Below are positions 1 to 7,299 of a stretch of 12,792 nt of DNA, piece after piece. Each line of letters starts with the position of its first letter. The stretch's first letter is position 1. The stretch covers positions 1 through 12,792 of the forward strand of contig DASXZO010000118.1 in NCBI GenBank assembly GCA_036501845.1, read 5' to 3'. The position numbers were made by a program, and so were the translations under genes. Source of the DNA: JBBREP01 sp036501845 (lineage in GTDB: Bacteria; Actinomycetota; Acidimicrobiia; IMCC26256; PALSA-610). The notes below the pieces were generated by a model that saw only the letters and a list, made by a program, of their open reading frames with translations, ran no database searches and was not told the origin of the DNA.

Positions 1-1128
1 GACTTGTGGGCGTGCCACCTCGGCCCTGACCTCGGCGGCCTCGGCTACGGCCAGACGAAGCTCGCGCTGATCAACGAGATCCTCGGCCGTTCGACGTTCG
101 CGCCGATGACGTTCGGCTGCCAGGCCCCCGACTCGGGCAACGCCGAGATCCTCGCCCACTACGGCACCGACGAGCAGAAGGCGAAGTATCTGCAGCCGTT
201 GCTCGACGGCAAGATCGTCAGCTGCTTCTCGATGACCGAACCCCAGGGCGGCTCCGACCCCGGCGTGTTCCAGTGCCGCGCCGAAAAAGACGGCGACGAG
301 TGGGTGATCAACGGCGAGAAGTGGTTCAGCTCGAACCTCAAGTACGCGGCGTTCGCGATCGTGATGGCCGTGACCGATCCCGACGTGCCGATCTACCAGG
401 GCGCGTCGATGTTCCTCGTGCCCACCGACACCCCCGGCGTGAACATCATCCGCAACGTGGGCATCGGCGGTGAGCCGATGGGTGAGGGCTCACACGCCTA
501 CGTGCACTACGACAACGTGCGTGTGCCGGCCGACAACGTGCTCGGCGGCCCCGGGCAAGCGTTCGTGATCGCGCAGACGCGCCTCGGCGGCGGCCGCATC
601 CACCATGCGATGCGCACCGTCGGCATGTGCCAGCGCGCGATCGACATGATGTGCGAGCGTGCGCTCAGCCGCACCACGCAGGGTTCGTCGCTCGCGTCGA
701 AGCAGATGGTGCAGGAGTACGTGGCCGACTCGTGGATCGAGCTGCATCAGTTCCGGCTGATGGTGCTGCACGCCGCGTGGGTGATCGACCAGGTGGGCGG
801 GCACAAGGCGCGCAAGGAGATCGCCGCGGTGAAGGTGGCCACGGCGAAGGTGCTGAAGGACATCGTGTTCCGCGCCATGCACGTGCACGGCTCGCTCGGC
901 GTGTCGAACGAGATGCCGCTCATCGGTCTGTGGACGATGGCACCGGTGATGGGTATCGCCGACGGCCCCACCGAGGTGCACAAGGTGACGGTGGCGCGCC
1001 AGGTGCTCAAGAGCTACGAGCCGGCGCCCGGCCTGTTCCCCACCCAACACCTCCCACCGCGCGTCGCCGCGGCACGCGAGCGGTTTGCCGACATCATCCA
1101 GCACCAACACGCCAACGACTTGCTCTGA
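1..1128 (+). CDS. Acyl-CoA dehydrogenase, ACAD10/11-like (5' truncated by window edge)
   Basis: Flavoenzyme of the acyl-CoA dehydrogenase family, which introduces an alpha,beta double bond into an acyl-CoA and passes electrons to ETF. The frame is open to base 1, so the true start lies upstream. About 375 residues are visible against the usual 400-430, so a few tens of N-terminal residues are missing. Seen in order: an APDSGNAEILAHYG segment and the flavin/substrate signature FSMTEPQGGSDP, followed by the middle beta domain (WVINGEKWFSSN, then VRVPADNVLGG). A C-terminal helical domain carries HVHGSLGVSNEMPL and ADGPTEVHKVTVARQ. In the last motif Asp stands where the classic enzymes have the catalytic Glu (YEGT motif). 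By recall this is the pattern of the ACAD10/11 branch. The stop is 3 nt before the TetR gene, so the two are probably co-transcribed. Substrate chain type cannot be read from the sequence. Confidence 0.95.
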   Translation, partial: DLWACHLGPDLGGLGYGQTKLALINEILGRSTFAPMTFGCQAPDSGNAEILAHYGTDEQKAKYLQPLLDGKIVSCFSMTEPQGGSDPGVFQCRAEKDGDEWVINGEKWFSSNLKYAAFAIVMAVTDPDVPIYQGASMFLVPTDTPGVNIIRNVGIGGEPMGEGSHAYVHYDNVRVPADNVLGGPGQAFVIAQTRLGGGRIHHAMRTVGMCQRAIDMMCERALSRTTQGSSLASKQMVQEYVADSWIELHQFRLMVLHAAWVIDQVGGHKARKEIAAVKVATAKVLKDIVFRAMHVHGSLGVSNEMPLIGLWTMAPVMGIADGPTEVHKVTVARQVLKSYEPAPGLFPTQHLPPRVAAARERFADIIQHQHANDLL

Positions 1129-1131
1129 CTC

Positions 1132-1767
1132 GTGGCCACCGACGCCGCGGTCACGCGGCGCAAGCTGATCGACGAGGCGGCGCGGGCATTCGCGGCCGAC
1201 GGCGTGTTTGCCGCTTCGTTGATCGAAATCACGCGTCGGGCCGGGCAACGCAACCGCGGCGCGCTCCACTATCACTTCGGGTCGCGTTCGGGGATCCTCT
1301 GCGCCGTGCTCGAACGGCACACCGACTTCCTCGCACGCCGCGAAGGCGAGCTACTCGACGGCGCGCTCGCGCGAGCCGACCACGACGTCGAGCCGGTGGT
1401 GGAAGCAATCGTGCGCCCGGCCGCGGAGCTCGCCGAGAGCGGTTGGCGCGGCCGCTGCTTCCTGATGATCCTCTCCGAGCTCATCGAGGAGGATCCCGCG
1501 CACCTCGACAAGGAGGTGAACGCGATGCTCGAACGCACAGGCGGCTACGCCGTGTACGCGGTGCTCGAGGAGCGCATGCCGCCGATGGCCGACGACGTGC
1601 GTCTGGAGCGCCTCGCCCTCGCAACCGGCTTCATCCTGCGCGCGGTCGCCGACCGGGCCCGTGCCCTGCATCGCCGCAGCCGGCGAGGTCGGGCGCAGCT
1701 CGACCAGGAATCGTTCGTGGCCAACCTCGTGCACATGGTGGCCGCCGGCCTGGCCGCGCCCGCGTGA
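1132..1767 (+). CDS. TetR/AcrR-family transcriptional regulator
   Basis: A 211-residue DNA-binding repressor-type protein. The N-terminal TetR_N domain covers about residues 8-55: a helix with RRKLIDEAARAFAADG, a helix-turn-helix with SLIEITRRAGQRNRGALHYHF, and the closing GSRSGIL turn. The GQRN-x-x-ALHYHF form of the recognition helix occurs in many actinobacterial TetR proteins. The C-terminal two thirds is helical, presumably a ligand pocket and dimer interface, and I do not recognise its ligand. The GTG start at 1132 lies 3 nt after the dehydrogenase stop with no strong Shine-Dalgarno, which suggests translational coupling. By the usual logic of such pairs it may sense an acyl-CoA or related compound and control the dehydrogenase and neighbouring genes. 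That role is inferred. The 53-nt gap downstream contains a promoter for the sulfotransferase, but I saw no convincing operator palindrome in it. Confidence 0.93.
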   Translation: MATDAAVTRRKLIDEAARAFAADGVFAASLIEITRRAGQRNRGALHYHFGSRSGILCAVLERHTDFLARREGELLDGALARADHDVEPVVEAIVRPAAELAESGWRGRCFLMILSELIEEDPAHLDKEVNAMLERTGGYAVYAVLEERMPPMADDVRLERLALATGFILRAVADRARALHRRSRRGRAQLDQESFVANLVHMVAAGLAAPA

Positions 1768-1784
1768 CCCCAGCCAATCAGTCG

Positions 1785-1813
1785 TTGACATAATCACCCC
1801 TACTTACTACGTT
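1785..1813 (+). promoter_or_regulatory. SigA-type promoter for a leaderless sulfotransferase mRNA
   Basis: A perfect -35 hexamer TTGACA (1785-1790) is followed by a 17-nt spacer and a -10 hexamer TACGTT (1808-1813), which matches TATAAT at positions 1, 2 and 6. Seven bases after the -10 comes A1821, the first base of the sulfotransferase ATG. The natural start point is therefore the start codon itself, giving a leaderless transcript. No Shine-Dalgarno precedes that ATG, which agrees. Inferred from spacing only. Confidence 0.65.
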
Positions 1814-1820
1814 CGGCACG

Positions 1821-2969
1821 ATGGTGATGAACGCCGACGCGCTCGTGGCCGCGGCGTGCGAGGCGACCGGGCTCGACGACTTCGGACCCGACGACTTCCG
1901 TGAAGGTCTCGGCGTGTACTGCGAGGCCGTCGACGCCGAGGCCCAGCTCAACGACGTGGGCGCGATGGGCGTGCCCGGCGCGGTGGTGGCGAGCCTCGTC
2001 AACCGCTTGCGCGTGGTCGACCACGCCAAGCGCCATTCGGAAGTGGGCGACGAGCGGATCGACGCGCCGCTCGTGGTGGTGGGCATGTTCCGCGCCGGCA
2101 CCACGTTCTTGAGCCAGCTGCTCGATCACGACCCCGCCAACCGACCGCTCTTGCGATGGGAGTCGGGCGACAGCGTGCCGCCGCCCACCCCGGCCGACTT
2201 TCGCGAAGGCCCGCGCGTCGACGCGGCGCGCGCCGCCGGCGACATGCTCGAACTGCTCAACCCGAAGATGCGCGCGATCCATCACGAGGAAGCCGACGGG
2301 CCCACCGAGTGCATCTCGGTGATGAGCCAGGACTTCAAGAGCCTGTCGTGGGAGGCGATCGCCAACGTGCCGTCGTATGGGCGCTGGCTGCTCGCCGCCG
2401 ATCAGCGCTCGGCGTACGAGTACCACCACCTCGTGCTACAGACGTTGCAGTCGGCCGGCGTGCGGGGCAGATGGACGCTGAAGAGCCCGCATCACGCGAT
2501 CGCGCTCGACGCGCTCGTGCGCACCTATCCCGACGCCGAGCTCGTGGTGCTGCATCGCGATCCCGTGGAGCTGTGCGCGTCGGTGTGCAGTCTCATCACC
2601 GAGCTGTCGAGCTGTTTCACCGACGCCGATCACCGCGCGTACATCACCACGAAGTGGGTGGATCTGCTCGAGGAGTCGGTACGCCGGCTCGACGCGTTCC
2701 GCGCCGCGCGGCCGGACGTGCTGATCCACGACGTGCAGTACGACGGCTTGGTGGCGGCTCCCGTCGAGACGGTTGCATCGATCTACGCCGCCTTCGGTCA
2801 CGAGCTCCCAGCCGGCGCTCGCCACGCCATGCAGGCCTACGTGGACGCTCACCCGAAGGACGGTCTCGGCGTGCATCGCTACACCGCGGCCGACTACGGG
2901 CTGGTTCCCGCCGAGATCCGTGAACGTTTCGCGCCGTACGTGGAACGGTACGAGGTGCCGACGCACTGA
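1821..2969 (+). CDS. Sulfotransferase family protein (PAPS-dependent, Sulfotransfer_3 type)
   Basis: A 382-residue cytosolic protein related to PAPS-dependent sulfotransferases, which move a sulfuryl group from PAPS to a hydroxyl or amine. The 5'-phosphosulfate loop is VVVGMFRAGTTFLSQLL (residues 85-101), a variant of the common GxPRTGTT loop with Phe-Arg-Ala before GTT. The 3'-phosphate-binding region is LKSPHHAIALDAL followed by LVVLHRDPVE (residues 220-250). The LLRWE after the first loop and the C-terminal YDGLVAAPVETV and RYTAADYGL segments match the PF13469 group that is abundant in actinobacteria. The acceptor is unknown. The ATG at 1821 is chosen because the promoter spacing places the transcript start on it. 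The in-frame ATG at 1827 is a close alternative. The gene sits beside a dehydrogenase/TetR pair but has its own promoter. It converges on the importer operon, with both stops inside one hairpin. Confidence 0.9.
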   Translation: MVMNADALVAAACEATGLDDFGPDDFREGLGVYCEAVDAEAQLNDVGAMGVPGAVVASLVNRLRVVDHAKRHSEVGDERIDAPLVVVGMFRAGTTFLSQLLDHDPANRPLLRWESGDSVPPPTPADFREGPRVDAARAAGDMLELLNPKMRAIHHEEADGPTECISVMSQDFKSLSWEAIANVPSYGRWLLAADQRSAYEYHHLVLQTLQSAGVRGRWTLKSPHHAIALDALVRTYPDAELVVLHRDPVELCASVCSLITELSSCFTDADHRAYITTKWVDLLEESVRRLDAFRAARPDVLIHDVQYDGLVAAPVETVASIYAAFGHELPAGARHAMQAYVDAHPKDGLGVHRYTAADYGLVPAEIRERFAPYVERYEVPTH

Positions 2970-2990
2970 TCGACTGGCCAACCGATCAGT
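2965..2990. terminator. Bidirectional hairpin between convergent genes
   Basis: Perfect 8-bp inverted repeat ACTGATCG (2965-2972) and CGATCAGT (2983-2990) with a 10-nt loop that contains the palindrome TGGCCA. The left arm holds the TGA of the sulfotransferase (2967-2969) and the right arm holds the complement of the TGA of the small membrane protein (2986-2988). The genes are only 16 nt apart, so a shared two-way terminator is the simplest reading. There is no U-tract on either side, so it would be a tract-less actinobacterial type or an RNA-end stabiliser. Confidence 0.55.
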
Positions 2991-3348
2991 TCGACGTGCC
3001 TTCGTCGCGCGCGAGCCGACCCTCGTAGATCTGGCGCAGCAGCCAGAAGCGCAGGAACTTGGCGAGCGAATAACGCACGAATACTGCGCCACCCGCGAGC
3101 GTGATCACGCCGCCGGCGATCGCGAGCGCGAGATACGAGTTGGAATCGAGCAGGTCGACGTTCGATCCCGGAGTGGCAGTGACGTTGAGCGACGCGCTGT
3201 AGGCCACGAACGCCACGATCACGCCGGCCACCATCAGCACGATCCCCACCACGAGCAGTGCGTTCTCGAGCCCCACCCGGCTCGTCTTCAGCTTCATCGC
3301 CGCGATCTCGGCCTTGAACTCGGCGGAGCGGCCAGTGGCTTGGTTCAT
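2986..3348 (-). CDS. Small two-helix membrane protein, last gene of the importer operon
   Basis: A 120-residue protein of unrecognised family. Residues 1-28 are a polar N-terminus (AEFKAEIAAMKLKTSRVGLE). Helix 1 spans about 29-51 (ALLVVGIVLMVAGVIVAF). A short loop of about 20 residues rich in Thr, Asn and Asp follows, and helix 2 spans about 71-91 (YLALAIAGGVITLAGGAVF). A basic amphipathic tail (RYSLAKFLRFWLLRQIYEGR) probably lies along the membrane. Positive charge on both ends suggests both termini are inside. The ATG at 3348 has a good Shine-Dalgarno 9 nt upstream that overlaps the livF stop. Met18 is an alternative start giving 103 residues. Gene order and coupling suggest an accessory or stabilising part of the importer. 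I recall similar small MKLKTSR-type membrane proteins near liv-type genes in related actinobacteria but cannot verify this here. No biochemical function can be assigned. Confidence 0.85.
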   Translation of the reverse strand: MNQATGRSAEFKAEIAAMKLKTSRVGLENALLVVGIVLMVAGVIVAFVAYSASLNVTATPGSNVDLLDSNSYLALAIAGGVITLAGGAVFVRYSLAKFLRFWLLRQIYEGRLARDEGTSN

Positions 3349-3357
3349 CGTGGTTGC

Positions 3358-3363
3358 TTCCTC
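3358..3363 (-). promoter_or_regulatory. Ribosome binding site overlapping the livF stop
   Basis: GAGGAA on the minus strand, 9 nt before the ATG of the small membrane protein. Its first bases overlap the livF TGA (3362-3364). This decides the 3348 start over the much longer open frame that runs upstream through livF, and it ties translation of the small protein to that of livF. Confidence 0.8.
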
Positions 3364-4099
3364 ATTCACCGAGATACACCTTGGCCAGTTCGGGTTCGAG
3401 CACGTCGGGACGGTCGAGCGCGACCACCCGCCCGCGCAACATGATGCCCACGAGATCGCTGATGCCCATGACCGCCTGCGCGAACTGCTCGACCACCACG
3501 AGTGCCACACCTTCGCGCGCGATCTGCGCCACGATCTCGTAGAGCTGTTCGACGATGATCGGCGCGAGACCCATCGACAACTCGTCGAGCAGCAACAGTG
3601 CGGGGTTCGTGCAGAGCGCACGGGCGAGCGCCAGCATCTGTTGCTCGCCGCCCGACAGCGTGCCCGCGAGCTGGCGCCGCCGAGCCGCCAGGTTCGGGAA
3701 GCGATCGAAGGCGATGTGCTCCGCCTCCGAACGCGACACGCCTCGATACGTGGTCATCCAGAGGTTCTCGCGCACCGAGAGGTTGGGGAAGATGCCGCGC
3801 CCCTCGGGCACCAGGCACACACCCCGGCGCGCCAGCTCGTCGGCCGGCGCGCCGTTCACGCGACGCCCTGCCACCATCACGTCGCCCTCGGTTGCGGCCA
3901 GCTGGCCGGCGACCACGCGCAGCGTGGTCGACTTCCCTCCGCCGTTCGGACCGAGGAGCGCGACGACCCCGCCGTACGGCACTTGGAGATCGACGCCGCG
4001 CAGCACGTCGATCGTGCCGTAGGCGGCGCGCACGCATTTCAACTCCAGCGCGAGATCGGCATCGGGCGCGACCACGTCGTCTGCTTCCACCGCGGTCAT
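3362..4099 (-). CDS. livF: ABC transporter ATP-binding protein, LivF type
   Basis: A 245-residue cytoplasmic ATPase of a branched-chain amino acid/amide-type importer that pairs with LivG under the permease. Walker A is GPNGGGKS (50-57; the common form is GPNGAGKT). The VPEGRGIFPNLSV segment (97-109) is typical of LivF. The signature LSGGEQQ (148-154) is intact, Walker B is LLLLDE (168-173), and MGLAP follows. At the switch position usually held by His there is Gln205 (VEQ), which is normal for the LivF branch. The first 18 residues are an acidic Ala/Asp/Val-rich leader. The ATG at 4099 overlaps the livG stop as ATGA, which fixes the start and implies coupling. The frame stays open upstream into livG and livHM, but that part is a shadow. 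Confidence 0.96.
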   Translation of the reverse strand: MTAVEADDVVAPDADLALELKCVRAAYGTIDVLRGVDLQVPYGGVVALLGPNGGGKSTTLRVVAGQLAATEGDVMVAGRRVNGAPADELARRGVCLVPEGRGIFPNLSVRENLWMTTYRGVSRSEAEHIAFDRFPNLAARRRQLAGTLSGGEQQMLALARALCTNPALLLLDELSMGLAPIIVEQLYEIVAQIAREGVALVVVEQFAQAVMGISDLVGIMLRGRVVALDRPDVLEPELAKVYLGE

Positions 4100-4869
4100 G
4101 TGGGCGTCCCGAGGTAGGCCTCTTGCACGCGGGCGTCGGCGCGGACGGCATCGGGCGCGCCGACCGCAATGGTCTCGCCGAAGTCGAGCACATGCACGTG
4201 ATCGCAGATCCCCATCACCAGGCTCATGTCGTGCTCGATGAGCAGCACGGTGAGCCCGTGGCGATCCACGAGGTCGCGCAGCACCCGCTCGAACGCCTTG
4301 GTCTCGTCGTCGGTCTGTCCCGACGCGGGTTCGTCGAGGAGCAACAGCCGCGGCCTGATCATCAGCGCGCGGCCGAGTTCCACGAGGCGTGCCGTGCCCG
4401 TGGGCACCTCCGACGCCTCCACATCGGCGACCGCGCCGAGACCGAGCCGTTCGACGAGCCCGTCGACGTCGCGCGCCACCGCGCTTGCACCACCGTCGCG
4501 ACCCGCGCGCACGCGCCCGAGCGGCGACCAGGTCATCCGCATCTCCCCCGCCACCCGCAGGTTGTCGCGGACGGTGAGGTCGGTGAACAGCTCGAGCCGT
4601 TGGAAGGTGCGCGCGATGCCGAGGCGGGCGCGGCGGTGCGGGTCGAGCCGGGTGATGTCGCGACCGTCGAAGTGCACGGTTCCCGCCGACGGCGTGAGTA
4701 GCCCACTCACTGCGTTGAAGAGCGTGGTCTTGCCCGCACCGTTCGGCCCGATGAGTCCCGTGATCGCCCGCTCGGGAACGTCGAGGTCGACGCTCGACAG
4801 CGCCCGGTTGCCGCCGTAGTCGACGGTGAGCGCGCTCGTGCCGAGCAACGACAAGGATCGATCGCTCAC
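4096..4869 (-). CDS. livG: ABC transporter ATP-binding protein, LivG type, with altered signature motif
   Basis: A 257-residue ATPase, the partner of LivF. Walker A is GPNGAGKT (41-48). The Q-loop is ARTFQRLELF (Q90), the classic LivG sequence. Walker B is LLLLDE (175-180) and the H-switch is IEHDM (H213). The ABC signature is unusual: where LivG proteins normally read LSYGQ there is EVPTGTARLVELGRAL (154 onward), so the usual Ser and Gly-Gln are missing. PTGT-type signatures occur, by recall, in other actinobacterial LivG-like proteins, so this is probably a subfamily trait and not decay. The D-loop ASGQTDDE is also off consensus. The start is GTG at 4869, in a GTGA overlap with the permease stop. 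An ATG-only caller would miss it. Confidence 0.95.
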   Translation of the reverse strand: MSDRSLSLLGTSALTVDYGGNRALSSVDLDVPERAITGLIGPNGAGKTTLFNAVSGLLTPSAGTVHFDGRDITRLDPHRRARLGIARTFQRLELFTDLTVRDNLRVAGEMRMTWSPLGRVRAGRDGGASAVARDVDGLVERLGLGAVADVEASEVPTGTARLVELGRALMIRPRLLLLDEPASGQTDDETKAFERVLRDLVDRHGLTVLLIEHDMSLVMGICDHVHVLDFGETIAVGAPDAVRADARVQEAYLGTPT

Positions 4870-7280
4870 GCCGTCGGCCTGCTGATCCCGAGCTGGCGAT
4901 CGAGCTCGGCGACATCGTCGGCGGTGAAGGCGCGGTCGACGCCCAGCATCTCGAGGGCGCCGTCGGACCCGGGCCCAGTCTCGGCGGCGCGGTTGCGCGC
5001 GGCCTGCAACGCACCGGCCGCGTCGGGCAGGCGTGGCAGCACGAGCACGATCGCGGCGATCACCACCGCGAACGTCCAATTGCCGATCACGCCCTCGAAC
5101 GTGAGCAGCCACGCCACCAACGCAAGCGCGACGCCACCGAGGAACAGCGGGCTGCGTTCGCGGATGATCCGGCCCCAGGCGGGGAACGAATCGCCGAGGA
5201 AGCCGCTCGGACTGCGCCCGAGCGAGGCGCCGATCAATGCCGGCAGCACCACGGTGAACGATGCCAGCCACGTGGCGAGGCCGCGCAACGCGCTCACCTC
5301 CACGCCGATCTTCGCCAGCACGTTCTGCAGCACCACGAACACCGCGCCGTAGAGCAACCCTGCTGCGAGCCCGCCCGACACGTAACCGACGCCCGCGACC
5401 ACGAGCAGCATCAACATGCTCATCGACTCGAACAGGCTGAAACGGTCGGCCGTGACCGCGCCGATCTCCTGCGCGAACAGGCAGCCACCGAGACCGGCGA
5501 TTGCAGCCGACAGCATGAACACCGACAGCTTCGTGCGCAGCACGTTCATACCGAGCGTGGCGCACGCGGCCGGGCTGTTCTTCATCGCAGTGAGCCGACG
5601 CCCGTATGCGCTCCGGCGCAACGCGACCAGCAGCACGCCCGTGACCGCGAACGTGACCGTGAGCAGCATCAAGAAGCTCGTCTGCGGTGCGAAGTCGATC
5701 CCTAGGAACTTCGGGCGCGGCACTTGCAGGTCGCCGTTCGCGAAGATCGGGCTCCAGCGTTCGCGCTGCAGCCAAGGATTCGTTGCCGCGACGAGCACGC
5801 ACGCGCCCGACACGGCAGCAGTGATTCCCGCGGCGCGGAAGGCGCGCACGCGCGCCAGCGACGCGACAGCCCCAATGCCGAGCACGATCAGCACGGTGAG
5901 CGTGGCCGGGTAGATGCGCCGCGACGCGGTGAACTCCTTGAACACCACCTGTTCGACTGCGAGTGAGAACGCGGCCGTCGCGAGGGCGAGGTAAAGGCCG
6001 CGCAAGCGAAGCGCGGGCAGCGCGATCACCGCACCGACCACTGCGGTGGCAAGCATCGCGATCACGAACGCCATCAGCCCGGCCCGACTCGACGCGTCGT
6101 GGCCCACGTGATGGAAGAACACGGTGCCGCCGATGCCCGCGAACGCCATCGTGGCCAAGCTCACTTCGCCGGCCCAGCCCACGAGTAGCACCAGCGACAG
6201 CATGATGATCGACGCGGCCATCCCGTCGCTCAGTGTGAGCAGCGCGGTGGGCGCCATGATGCGCGACAGGAGAAACACGCACACCACGAGCGCGACCGCC
6301 GACACGCCGGTCGCCGGCATCGACGGCGTGGTGAAGCGTTCGCGCGTGCGGCGAACCACCGCACCGCGCAGCCGGTCCTGCGGCAGCACGAGCAGCACCA
6401 CGAAGAGCAGGATCATCGGCACCGCGAGACGCAGGTTGTCGCCCCAGTCGAAGCTCTGCGGGAAGAGCCCGGTGGGTTTCGTGAAGGCCATGCGCGTGGC
6501 GAAGCCGAGCACGACCGCTCCTACGAACGTGAGCGGCAGGCTGCGCAGCCGACCGAACATCGCCGCCGCGAACGCATTGATGACGAGCAGCGTGAGCAAC
6601 GTGGAGCTCAGCGACCCGCCTTCGAACGGCGTGATCAGGATGCCGGCGATGGCCGACAGCGACACGCCGATCATCCAACTCACGAGCGCGGCGCGGTCGG
6701 GCCGGCCGCCGTTCAACTCGAGCAGCCGCCCGTCGTCGACCGAGGCGCGCATCGACACACCAGTGCGCGTGCCATAGAGGAACACGCGCAGCCCGATCGC
6801 GAGTAGCACGGCCACCACCACGATGGTGAGGTCGTTCCAGAGCAGCACCACGCCGAACAGCGTGACCTTGTGGTCGGGCCCGAAAAACGGCTGGATCGAG
6901 TGCGGGTTGTTCGGCTTCCAGATCCAGTTCGCCGTGGCGATGAGCCCGAGCAGGATCGAGATCGGCACCACGAGCTTCACCACATCCGACTCGTCACGGA
7001 TCCCACGTATCACCACGCGATACAGCAGCGCGCCGACCGCCGGCGCGAACACGAGCAGCACGAAGGCGAGCGCGAGCGGCGCCGGCCATTCGCCCTTGGG
7101 CAACAGCGGCCAGGTGTGTGCGTTGTTGAAGCGCAAGTCCCAGTAGACATACGCGCACAGCATGCCGAGCGCGCCGTGCGCGAAGTTGAACACTCCCGAC
7201 GTGGAGTACGTGACGACGAGGCCGCTCGCCGCGATGGCGAACACCGCGCCGGTGACGATCCCGTTGATCAGCAGGTTCAC
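4866..7280 (-). CDS. livHM: Fused LivH-LivM branched-chain amino acid-type ABC permease
   Basis: An 804-residue polytopic membrane protein joining both permease subunits of a HAAT-family importer. Residues 1-303 are LivH-like: NGIVTGAVFAIAASGLVV, FNFAHGALGM, then a cytoplasmic coupling region (YGTRTGVSMRASVDDGRLLE, 169-188). A basic linker (about 304-325, QDRLRGAVVRRTRERF) leads into the LivM-like half. That half has GWAGEVSLATMAFAGIGG (368-385), LPALRLRGLYLALAT, and a second coupling region RRSAYGRRLTAMKNSPAA. A cytosolic tail of about 60 residues (GALEMLGVDRAF, then TADDVAELDRQLGI) follows the last helix and is not part of standard LivM. LivH and LivM are usually about 290 and 320-420 residues, so the length is that of a complete fusion. 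The start is GTG at 7280, 19 nt after the binding-protein stop with no clear Shine-Dalgarno. The stop overlaps the livG start. Confidence 0.95.
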   Translation of the reverse strand: MNLLINGIVTGAVFAIAASGLVVTYSTSGVFNFAHGALGMLCAYVYWDLRFNNAHTWPLLPKGEWPAPLALAFVLLVFAPAVGALLYRVVIRGIRDESDVVKLVVPISILLGLIATANWIWKPNNPHSIQPFFGPDHKVTLFGVVLLWNDLTIVVVAVLLAIGLRVFLYGTRTGVSMRASVDDGRLLELNGGRPDRAALVSWMIGVSLSAIAGILITPFEGGSLSSTLLTLLVINAFAAAMFGRLRSLPLTFVGAVVLGFATRMAFTKPTGLFPQSFDWGDNLRLAVPMILLFVVLLVLPQDRLRGAVVRRTRERFTTPSMPATGVSAVALVVCVFLLSRIMAPTALLTLSDGMAASIIMLSLVLLVGWAGEVSLATMAFAGIGGTVFFHHVGHDASSRAGLMAFVIAMLATAVVGAVIALPALRLRGLYLALATAAFSLAVEQVVFKEFTASRRIYPATLTVLIVLGIGAVASLARVRAFRAAGITAAVSGACVLVAATNPWLQRERWSPIFANGDLQVPRPKFLGIDFAPQTSFLMLLTVTFAVTGVLLVALRRSAYGRRLTAMKNSPAACATLGMNVLRTKLSVFMLSAAIAGLGGCLFAQEIGAVTADRFSLFESMSMLMLLVVAGVGYVSGGLAAGLLYGAVFVVLQNVLAKIGVEVSALRGLATWLASFTVVLPALIGASLGRSPSGFLGDSFPAWGRIIRERSPLFLGGVALALVAWLLTFEGVIGNWTFAVVIAAIVLVLPRLPDAAGALQAARNRAAETGPGSDGALEMLGVDRAFTADDVAELDRQLGISRPTA

Positions 7281-7299
7281 GACGAGCTACGGACTGCCG

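Noticed and set aside
490..1793. Long antisense and alternate-frame open stretches over the dehydrogenase and TetR genes
   Set aside because: Composition is His/Arg-rich, typical of reverse-strand shadows. The sense proteins show full family motifs, and no ribosome sites support the shadows.
1768..1820. Repeated AATCA and a small TGA/TCA dyad before the sulfotransferase as an operator
   Set aside because: Arms of 3-5 bp without a consistent palindrome. Chance occurrence is likely, and the promoter alone explains the AT-richer segment.
4100..5014. N-terminal extension of the LivF frame to 550 residues
   Set aside because: The extension overlaps livG and the livHM end in another frame and reads as low-complexity Arg/Ala sequence. 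The ATGA overlap at 4096-4099 marks the real start.
4866..7280. LivHM fusion as an assembly error or a missed stop
   Set aside because: Both halves are complete and in one frame with a plausible basic linker. Fused permeases of this family are known, and codon use stays constant through the junction.
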